Source: Pomphorhynchus laevis | Taxonomy: Eukaryota > Acanthocephala > Palaeacanthocephala > Echinorhynchida > Pomphorhynchidae | NCBI GenBank assembly: GCA_012934845.2 | Contig: WNNJ02001318.1 | Location: 1-64,000, forward strand | Reading direction: 5' to 3' | Length of the DNA: 64,000 nt | Part shown: positions 23,301 through 35,300 of the stretch, in pieces | Position numbering within the stretch: the stretch's first letter is position 1 | Layout: each line of letters begins with the position of its first letter | Made by a program: the position numbers and the translations under genes | The notes under the pieces: generated by a model | Databases searched by the model: none | Seen by the model: only the letters and a program-made list of their open reading frames with translations | Told to the model about the DNA's origin: nothing

Positions 23301-26300
23301 TTAATAATATTTGGCATTATTTTGTATCTGATTTTTTGAAGGAAATTCCGATCCTGTCAAGATATGCCAATCCATTAAACCAGAAGCGGATTGTTTGGTA
23401 TTTTTCGAAGTTAGCGCGATTTCATATCACCAGGTATTTTAAAAGTTTATTTTAGATGCTTTCTACACATTATTCGGATACGAATTTGTTATTTATGGAT
23501 TTTAATACGCAAGGTTACTTACTATTAAATAGACTAGACTCGATAGGTTTGACGGTAAAATATTTGAGTAAAGTCATGAGCAAAGTCATGTTTGTCCCTA
23601 AGTGATAGCGTAACAAGAACAAAGTCATGTTTACAAGATAAAATATTAAATTAAAAGTTAATGAATTGTTGTAGCGCATTTATTTTTTTAGAAAATGCAC
23701 CTTTAGATAACAATATTGGTCAAGAATAAAATATTTGGTTTGTTTGATTTTGCTTAAATGTCACTAAATCGAAAATTGTAACTTCGATACCGTAGTAGCG
23801 ATGCGATACTATTTTTTGACGATGACTTTATTTTTTGACAATGACTATTTTTCGGATAATGACTTTAAAGTTCAATTGAAGACATTTTGAAATATAAATA
23901 TTTCAATTCAAAAGTTTCAATTGCATAGTTTCAAGTGTGTTAATTCAGTTTCATCAATGTAAAGCTGCTTATCGATCGACACCCCAAACTTGTTTCTCAG
24001 CAATGACTAAAAGAGATAATTTTGCTATCAGGTTCCTTGGATTTAAGCCTTACGAAAATGACTATCAAAATCGTAACAACGAGTTACTATCGACTTTTAT
24101 ATTTTTTCTCAATAATGTGTTTCCCTCGATAGTGTACTCAGCTTCAAGTGTATTAACACAGTTTCAAGTGTGTTTATACATTTTTACACTTTTAAATATA
24201 CACGATAATGTACAATGTTTACACTTTTAAATATACACGATAATGTACAATGTTTACACTTTTAAATATACACGATAATGTACATTTTTAATACACATAT
24301 AGTGTATACACTATTTGTGTATGCACTTTAGTGTATACCTTTTTGAATTAACACATTGTAAACAATGTCTTAAAACATTGATAAAATGTTACATTAACAA
24401 ATCAAATCAGCTAACTGAGTCTACGTATTTAATATAATTATAAAATAAACAAAACATAATAATAATGCTAAATCAAAATTTAATAATTAAATAATAAAAT
24501 TAATAATTGTTTTTAAATTTTCTATAATTTTAATCAAGTTAAAATAAAAAAAATTTGAAATTTAAAATAAACGTCATTTTATGAATTGACTTATAAATAA
24601 CAGACGTTGTATCAGAATAAGAATTAGAGGTCATCAGGTGGAACTGCTATGTTATCAGGTTTCGGTCCCTAACTCCTCTACCCAACATAGCAGCGGGCCA
24701 AATACATGCTAATGATGTGTTTCCTCTGATAAAACTATCTAGTATCTTATTCTAATACAAAGTATATTATTTATTATCCATCCATAAAAATTTGCCACTT
24801 TAGAGTTTAAATTTATTCTTTATATTATTGTGTTGATTTATATATTTTACTATTTTCTGCTTGATATTATTTTTATAGTAACCTAGTTTAAAATATGTAT
24901 CTATTAAATTATTTAAATGATTTTGAAGAAAACCAATATCATTACATATTGTTGCAATTCTTAAAATTTCATTATTTAATGTATTATATTTTATATTATA
25001 TGGTATGCATGAATGCTCATGCAAAAATATGTTTCTTGTAAATTTAAATATGCTATCTTTACGATATAAATTAATAGTAGTTTTAGTTAATGTTAATTTA
25101 ATGTTCATATCTAGATATACACCTTTATCATTAATATTGGTTTTGTTATATTAAAATGTTGCATTAACAATGTTACATTGTAACATTGTTAATGTAAAAG
25201 TAACATCGTTAAAGTAACAATATTTTTGCTTCAAGTACTTTTGCTTTTAAATAAGGATTATAAATAATAATTAAACGTAAAAGATGTAAATTTAAGATAT
25301 TCACGTTTTATTTAAGATCATACACTATATCAAATTAATTAAAGTATCGGTAATATGTTACCAATTACTAAAAACTGGGGTCTGGATAACAATATGTCTT
25401 TACGGTTTTTATTTTTCTTAAAGAACTGATTACATACGTGTATTTATACCTTATACATATTTTATATTATACAATATTATATTGCATTACGTTATAATTT
25501 ATATAATACAAGACATTTACATTTATAAAAGACATTTTTATATAATTAAAGATATTAAATTTATTATATAAGAAATTTGTGCGGCAAATCAATGGCATTG
25601 GCCACGCGCTTCCCTGTCCAAAAATGATTTAACCCATTCTTCAACATAACACCATTAGAGAAATAATCGCACAGGAATTATCTTGAAATTGGCATGGTGT
25701 CGACATTGAGCTTCAATTTTTTCGCGAACTGGAGTCGATGTATTTCCAGTTCTCTGCCACATACAGAGATGATCAAGCACGACTCGATATTGATTGTTTT
25801 GTGCTGGTTATTAAAGTTTTAAGCGATCGTTTCGTGACGTCACTGTATTTTCCACACCAGCTTAATCGTACACATGTGCAGAGAATTTTATTATAGTACT
25901 TTACTTTTTTGTTTTGGCCGAAATTAAAAATTACAAATTTTACTAAGTAATAAAGGAATAGTAGAAAAAGAAATCGTACATAAAATAAAATTGAAGAATT
26001 AATAGAATAGATGTAGACCATTATATACCATAATGTTTTAAACCTTGTTTGTATTCTGGCTATTTGCTGGCAGCGTAAAGATTTAGGCGATGATGCGTGT
26101 ATGAAGTTAGGATTACCTGTTCATTAGTCTATCAATTTGATAAAGGTCTAACGTGCATAGGTGGGGACATGAAAATATGTGTAGCATTGAAACGCAGTGT
26201 TGGAGGGATAACAAGGATGCGAATTTTATAAACTTTGTCATGATAACCGTGTACTGACACCCTCCAAACTAGCGGATAATTGGAATATAAAGAATTTCTC

Positions 26301-29300
26301 CAATTAGATTGTGCATAAGCTGGGGTATTGTAGAATTCAGGCTATATCGAAGCTATTTTGCTTTCTATTAATCTTATATAAGAACGAAGTTCAGCCGTTG
26401 TTAAAAGTTTCAATGACTGGCTTAACATAATTGAGAATGGAGTCAGTCTAGACAAGGCCGCAACAATCATCGATGATTATTTGGGAGATAAGCTTACCAC
26501 TCTCTTTATATAACACCACAGACCAGCATCTATATGGTTGAAATTTTGAGTCGATATATCATCCCAGAATACACCCACCTTATAACTCACAATTGGCGAT
26601 AACATTATTTTGAAGAAACAACACGCTGCGTCGAAAGATAAGGAGTTAAGTGTTGAAGCTTGATACGTCATGAAAACGACTTGGCGCATTTCAGTTCGAA
26701 ATGAGCGGTAAACGACCAACGAGATGTATATGTAATTTACCATAAATTCGGGTTTATCTTTGTTAAGGTAGAGTATGTCAGTGCTAGAGAGAGGACTACC
26801 TCGACGGAACTTCATGACTTTTGATTTATTTATGTTTCCACATAACTCATTGCAAAATCAGTAGTCGTATATAGAATTTATAGCCAATTGAGCATAACCT
26901 AGATTATCAGATATGATCATCAGGTTGCTTCATAATTTTTTATATAAAAGACTTTTAAATGATTCATTTAAATGTAATACAATACTTTTACTTTTATTCA
27001 ATTCCTTGATGAATTCATGTAGTATCTATGTGTACCTTTAACGATTAAGAACATGAAAAGACATCGTTAAATGAAGCTTTCGACTTATTCCTAAAACGTG
27101 TATTATTATCGAAATATTAGATAAAAGATAAAACATTTACATTTAATTTTGAAATTACTTGAAATTTTAAATTTTAAATTTTAAATTTAAAATAGTTTTA
27201 ATAAATGTAAGGTAGTTTTAAAATCTTACTTTTATTCAATTCCTTGATGAATTCATGTAGTATCTATGTGTACCTTTAACGATTAAGAACATGAAAAGAC
27301 ATCGTTAAATGAAGCTTTCGACTTATTCCTAAAACGTGTATTATTATCGAAATATTAGATAAAAGATAAAACATTTACATTTAATTTTGAAATTACTTGA
27401 AATTTTAAATTTTAAATTTTAAATTTAAAATAGTTTTAATAAATGTAAGGTAGTTTTAAAATCTTACTTTTATTCAATTCCTTGATGAATTCATGTAGTA
27501 TCTATGTGTACCTTTAACGATTAAGAACATGAAAAGACATCGTTAAATGAAGCTTTCGACTTATTCCTAAAACGTGTATTATTATCGAAATATTAGATAA
27601 AAGATAACTAATCTCCTCAGACTTTTGGTCTCTGAAATTCTGATAACTATATTATTATTGTTACCATTATATTACCATCATCGACAAATATGCCGGTACA
27701 AACAAAAATAAGACACAAAGTAGTCTCGCTACATATGACGCAATAATTAATCCCTTTTTGTATGAAAATAAAGATATTTTATAAAATATGAATTATACTT
27801 TACATACAAAAAATAGAATTTGCACTGTTTTATTTATTAGTTTATACACTTAATTTAAGTTTAGTAAGATTAATTACATAATGTTTACTACGATTTCGAA
27901 TAAAATTATGACTAATAATAAGCAACGAAATTTTGTCTACAGAAAATGACAGAAGATTATCTATTCATGGCTGGTTTCATTGGGACACGCCTTGTGACGT
28001 ATCTCATTTTTCGTCCGATATTCACAATGCAATCACTGCTCCTGATGAATCTTGCACCGTATTATATCTTTTCAGAAATTTGTGTTAGTCTTGATTTGTA
28101 CTTTAGCCTTACACATTTATAAACCTGATAAATCCGCTGTATCTTGATCCTGATGTCCAACTTAAAGTGGCAAATCTAATTTGTTCACAAGGGAATGTTA
28201 TGTTGTCGTCTTTCCTAACGGTTTTATTTTCTTGAAAAGCAGCATATATGTGAAGTTTGATTTGTTCAGGACGAGTTTTACAACGAAATTTGCCAATCGT
28301 TACATTTACTTGAATGGGAATTGAGCACACCGTATAATAAAAGGTGAATTATCTATTCGAAGATTAAAAGGAAATTAATTGTATCGACAATTAATTATTA
28401 TTTCATTAGAGATTACTTTCTCCACACTTTATACACTAAGTTTACTTAAAATACTTAAATTTTACGATAACTTAAAAAATATTATTTTAATCCTGTTTCT
28501 ATGATGTTGTTTAATTATTGAAAGGGCAATTAACTATTAATTATTTTTTACTTAATTTTCAATAGTAATCAACTTTTTTCAAATTTCAAAATTTCGTCAG
28601 CAATTGTAAGGAAAATAAATTTGAAAAATCTAAACTACAAATTGTCTGCTGACGTTGACAATAAACGAATAACTCGCCGACAATTAGAGCCAAAGAAGTT
28701 AACAAAACAATTTTAACTTGTAATATTTCTTAAATATGTCTCTATATGTTCTCGATATAATGTCTAGTTTGTGTCTTTTAAAATATAATTTTATTAATGG
28801 TTGCATTCATTAGATATACTAGATATAAATTATATATTATAATTATATTATATAATATAATGTACGTTTTAGTAAATGCTTTATTTTAAATCAATCGTTT
28901 TGACGGATCATTTCAAAATAATTATATTAGTTAGAACTTATAAAATAATAAAAATTTATTGTTTGATTATTAAAATTATTAATCTATTGTTTGAAATAAA
29001 ATAATTTAACGTTTGAAATGAAATAATTGAGCACTTGAAATGAAATAACTGTCGTATATAATGACTGCTAAATGATTTAAATCACAAAATTTTCATTACA
29101 CATCACAAAAGTGTTTAAAACCAGTATATTTTCATAGATGTTATTGGAAAGCGAAAACAGAAAGCATGGAAAAGTGTGAAGTGATAAGAAGGCTTATTGA
29201 CTTTTTCAAATGCAATTCAATGATGATTACATTATCAAACTTGTGCGATTTAAATTTTGATAAGGATCCAGCTCGAAACGGTTAACTTTTTATTATTTGT

Positions 29301-32300
29301 TCTATCTCATATCAATGTTTTGTAGAAAATGAAAGTGAATCCTACACAGTTGATAAAGGTAGTAAGCTTTTTATCTTTGTTATTGATATTTCTTACATTT
29401 TCATAATTTATTTGTTCATAGTTATTAATTACAGGATTGATAAGCTAATAGATTAATTATTCTTTTAATTTCTTTAATCTATTTAATTTATAATTCATAC
29501 GTTTATTAGCTGTCAACATTACGAAACAAATGTGATTCAGTTAATTCAACAATTACTTTCTATTTACGACTGTAATAGCGTGAATTGTTTGGTTGTCGAT
29601 GCGGCTACAAAATAAATACAGTATACCGGTATTTCCTATGCTTAGTCATAATAAATTATCAATACGAGATAAAATTGTATAAATTTTTACAACGTTTCGG
29701 CCATACACAGTGACCCTTTTCAAGATAGTGCTTGTTTACAAAAAAAATTTCCTTATATCCCATGGATACGGAAGAATACGAAGAAATTAACTTAATCCAT
29801 ACTGTCGATGGGAATTCTTAAATTATAGTTAGATTTATTACCATTCTTTCTCATCTGCCATTAATGTGCATCGAGAGAATGGTTCAAAATAGCGGATAAT
29901 GATGTTATTTTATTCTAAGGAGTCATGATCGTTTAGTCTGACCCACATAGGTTGCGTCACATTTTTGTAAACAAGTACTATCTTAAAAAAGTCACTGTGC
30001 ATTAGTAAAAAAATTTAAAAAACTTTTCTCATGTGAATTTTGCCTAAGCACAGCATTATATGCCACATGAATGTAATTTTAACAGAATTCCTGTATTTGT
30101 TAGGTTGATTTTGTGTTTATTAGATTTTATAATAAATCCCACTTTTTATTCGTTAGATGTTTGATCTATTCTTTTTATCACCAAGCTGTTTAGTTAGCTT
30201 TTTACGATGATCATACAGCTACTTCCCTATTTAATTTACTACGTGACTTTACTGGAAATAAATACTCACTTATACTTCTTTTAGATCCGTGCAGACACCT
30301 GCTACTAACTCAAACTTAAATAGTTGAGTTTTTACTTCACAGTGACTCGACATATTGGTATAGATAAGACCCCAATCTCCTTGTCATTTCAACTATGTTT
30401 CTTCCCAAAGTCTTTATTTTTATAATTGTCTTAAGAAAAAGGAAAAATTTTACTAGTCACTACAGAAATAAATTCAAAATAGAAATTTTATATAGAAACA
30501 TTAGCCAAAAGATGGTTAATTAAGACGTCGGAATCAATTGTATACGGGGTATCGTAATTTCATTCATAAGAATGTTACCAATAGGTGCAATCTTCGCTCT
30601 TCATTTGAGAACTGAAAACAGTACACCTTGCTTGACTGTCATAATCGTAGTATCTGCATGTAGCTGTTACCCACACCGAGCAACTCGGCCTCAAAAAATT
30701 TGCATGTCATACAGTGGTCGAAAAGACCAACATACCTTGTCTTTCTTAATAATATTAATTTGAATATTGATTGCGTCAACAAAAATAGATCCGTTAGACA
30801 CGTTAGGTGAGAACAGTAGTGTTAGGGACTCTTTATCAGTGAGTTACTCAAGTACCAGAATTATCAAGGCTATACCTGATAAAAGAGCTTATTTGCAGGC
30901 AAATAGTAATTTATTATGCTTCTCAAACGCAGTTCTTGTCTACTGAATACATGTGACTTAAGAATTGTTAGGTAGTGAATGACTTCTTTGAATGTGTAAA
31001 GCTTCCTTAGTAATCTCAACACTTTCTTGTGACCAGTGACCCCGAGAAACTTAATATATCTGTATGGGCGATGTATGTATGTATCCTCATTTAAAGAAAG
31101 ATTTCTTACTCGTAGGATAGCTAGTAATTCTTGGATTTCTTAAGCCAAATGCCGTTTGTAATCTTAAGTTATGATCGTTTTAATCCCGGATCTAATCACT
31201 GATTTAATTACTTATCATTTGAGTCCAGACGTGGCTCCAAGGTACACCGAACACTACGACTTTGTGATGTCAGTGTTTATCATTCGAAAACCGTTTTATA
31301 ATCGGCTGGCACAATTATATTTGTTAGAGTACCGCCATTTGCACGCTACATGCTCTTTGTTAATAACTTTATATCTGGATATAGTAAATAGAAATCCGGA
31401 GTATTACATTCGTCTCATATTCAATCATTTAAGCCTTATGAATAGGAAGAACTTTAAGCAAAAATACGGCTTTGTCATTATTTTCAAAAGAAATATAATA
31501 CCTAATTGCTTTAGTAATAAGCTTGACTTACATTTGATTTCTATCGTTTTCATTTCACAAATGGAAACTATGTTTTCCACTAACCATCATACAGAAGAAA
31601 CTACGTTTCTTCCCCAAGCTCTTTATTCCTATTATTGTTTTAAGAAAAAAGGAAATACTTTCCCAGCTGCTACAAAAAGAAATTCAAATAAAAACGATTC
31701 TTTACAAAGAACAAAACAGAAGATAAAAATGATTAATGTTTGTGTTTCTTTGCACTATTCGCCATCTTCTGAGTTGTTTGTGTAGCCTGTTGTGTTTGCG
31801 ATGTTAGTGCCTAATTGTCTTACACTGAGATTGCTTGACTGGTTTGTTGAGATCCAAACCCTCTACATCAATTCCAATGATTCTTTGGAGTTGAGTTGCC
31901 ACAGTATGCCAGCCATGTTTAACTACCATATGAATCATCATGAGTCACGGAATAAAGGTTTTTCTTTATCTTCTATAATAAAACTTATACTAAAATTTGT
32001 ATGTTTAGGGCGGCTCGTCAATTATCTTGACGTATATTAAATATATTAATATATTGACGTATATAATATATTAACATATAATATGCTATTGTATTAATCA
32101 AATATGCTATATTTGATTTTTCTACTGACGAAATGATTTATACTTTTTCTGTATTTTGTTGCATATAAACAATCATACGGGTCATGATAACAGATTAACC
32201 TATTATTTTCCTGAATTGAACTATAGCTTTATGTTTATACATTCTGACGTATATTATGCTATATTGTAGGCTCAAATTCAAGTTGAGACAGAAGCAACAC

Positions 32301-35300
32301 AAAAACTACTTTTAGATTCATGTAACACCACTATATAGTGTGAATAAGTTAAAAATGAAGCAATCTTTAATTTTTATCTGGCAAAATTCGCGTAACCAAT
32401 GGAAACAAACAAGAACTGCTTTATTTATATTAAAACATTATTCTAAAATATTCTAACTGTTGATTATTGATGTGTTTTTTCACTTAAAAAGTATTATATA
32501 CAAAAATATGTTTCTCGAATAAATTAACAATTAAAATCAAAACAGATGCAAAATTAAATAAGCTAACCGAGTCTACGTATTTTATATTGCAAATTAAAAA
32601 TAATGCAAAATAAAAGTTAAGTAATAAAAAATTAATTAATAATAAATAATTGTCATAAAATTATATAAATGCGGACTAAAAACTGTTCTATAAATGCCGA
32701 ATTTTAACTATTCGTATTTTTGTTTTAGTTGATAATCAAATATTCTCTTTTGTATATAAATTGATGAAATATAAATTATTGATGTTTAAAATAAATACAA
32801 TATAAATTATTGTATTTATTATTGCTATCATTTGATCCAAAACACTTTGTTGGTATAAAGTGTATAAGGTACAAAGTGTTGTGCCGAAATAAGTCTATCA
32901 GAGATTCGTAATTTTAGATATATGATACAATCAACATTCATAAATATATTACCTCATGCCTTTTGAATTCTTGGAGATATGAATTTTATCTAGTAAACTT
33001 TATGTTGGATATAGACAAATCAGTTTAAATTATTAAATAAACTGAGTCTACGTTTTTTATATTGCAAATTAAAAATAATGCAAAATAAAAGTTAAGTAAT
33101 AAAAAATTAATTAATAATAAAAAATTGTTATAAGATTTTATATAATTTATATTAAGATGAATTATACACTAAAATTAAAAATTAAAATCAATTTCTATGA
33201 ATCGACTAATAGATAACATACGATGTATCAGAATAAGGATTAGAGGTCATCAGGAGGAACTTTGATTTTCTTTAAATTAAATGAATAAAACTAACTTATA
33301 TATAATCTTAAGAATTTCCACTTTAGATTCGTCAGTCACGCTATCATATGAACTCAGAAGAATAGATCCCGGTTCATATAGTCTGCTATGGTCTACAAAT
33401 GAAGAAAACACATGTTCTGAAGATTCAAACTTAGATAAAACTAAGAAATATCTTTGGACTTCGATATTTTTTGACATTTCAGGTAACGAAAGCATTATAA
33501 TTTTTTTAATTGGGATTTTAGATTTATTATCACAGTTTAACTTATTGCAACAAGATTTTAGAAAGTTATACTTTATTGTTATTTATACGTACGGTTATAA
33601 GATCGCGAAAACAGAATAATTGTGCCAGGCAGTAGATATTATCTAGGCTGCTCACGATTAATCGAGTTTCAAGTTGTATTCATAAGGTTGACCTCGTTAT
33701 CTAGGCAATCAGTTGCATATTAGTTAAAACACTGAATGTCAACCCAAATAACGTGGAATAACTTCAATACATTAAATACTCATTCTAGTTTGTATATCTT
33801 AACTTATTTAATTGATTAACTTACAAATTTATTTCAACTTATTTAAGAGGGTTAAACTAATTTTAATGATCTATAATTTTATGATTAAAATGTTAGAAAT
33901 TTTTTTAATTTCGTAATATTAAAATCTTTGATTGTTGTAAATGCGATCAACGTATATTTCTGTTAGTTAATTGATATTCTATTTAAAGGATGGAATGAAG
34001 AGTGTGGCGGTCGAACGGTGTTTGCGCGAAATAATTGCGAAGATGAGGTTACATTTTAACTGCCGTTCTTATGCTGTATGACTTCTGTTTAGGAACTTCA
34101 TGTGGATCCAGGCAATAATTGTCTAAATCTAGTTAATACGGATTCCAACGTTAAACCGTTTCTACTGTATTGTAAAATATCAACTCAGCAGAATACCGAC
34201 AAACCTTATTTTTATCAACTTGTTGTTACTTATCGTGAATAAAACGTGTTAATAAAGTTGAAAAGTGACGCCACATTATTATTTTGTTAATTAAATCAGA
34301 ATGGAGAAGTGTGGGTAAAAAATCCTTCTAATCTTGAAAAAATCTTAAATTTTCTTAAACTTCTTTCTAATCTTGAATGCAATTCCCAAACTAATAACGA
34401 ACTTGTAAATAAATATTTCGTACCTTACCGAAAATATTATCAAGAAGAATGGTATATTTACCAACTTTTAAAAGCTAGTAAAAAATAATGAAAAATGTAT
34501 AACTTGCTAGCAGTTAGTTTACAAAATGTTAAAGAATTTTTCAATTTAATCTAGGAATAAAAAATATTCCCAGAATGTATTAATTAAGTTATTATTTAAT
34601 ATATAATAATATTTAAGTTATTGTATGCTTTTAAATGTCATGTTATAAAATGATATTTTTGTAATAAAAATAAATGTCAATTATCGACTGTCTAGAAGAT
34701 ATAAACACCTAAGAACTATCAACACCTATTTTGTAAAGGCAAAATTAAAAAATATAAAATTATTAAATTATTAAAAAAAGTTTGAGAAATAATAAACATA
34801 CAATATTATTTTCCTAAAGAAGGCCACTAGTTGGTCGAAAGCTTGAATAAAACGATTTTCTTTGTGTTTCCGGTTTGACTTAAAATCCTAGTATATATAA
34901 TTTTTTGAACAAAAAATTTTAAGAACTTAAACACACAATATACTGACGAAATCCCTATAAAGGACAAAACGTTTAAATAAATTATAAGTGTCTTTGCCTG
35001 TTTTCTACACTTCATTAAAGTATATAATCGTATCTTTATGGATTCAATATATATACTTAATGGTGTTGCTTGATAGACTGGACTTCGATTCACGACTTTC
35101 AATCACCATGTCACTTCTAGACGACCACTTCAGCATCGAAATGATGAGTACCCGGCAACACTCATCAGTAGAATGAGGTACACACTGGTCGTTTCGGTTG
35201 CCTGTGACATTGTGAATAAAGGCGTTTCCGACACTTTGCTTAATTGACTGAGGCTTACGCTCTTTACCAGATCGAATTGCTGTGCGGACCATCCTTAAAC

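Noticed and set aside
23937-24230. 97-codon plus frame as the missing OGFOD1 exon
   Set aside because: No resemblance to the expected V.EVL segment and phase does not fit.
28109-28330. 73-codon minus-strand frame
   Set aside because: It is the reverse of two OGFOD1-like exons and the 49-nt intron between them; the plus strand has family match and splice sites.
31171-31785. 204-codon plus frame as a host gene
   Set aside because: Its second half is a multi-copy repeat (inverted mate at 20735-21300), so it is listed as repeat; the first half is unrecognised.
35044-35292. Minus-strand frame through the R1 unit as the coding strand
   Set aside because: The plus frame with a shared stop is kept in two distant copies; the minus frame is not kept equally.
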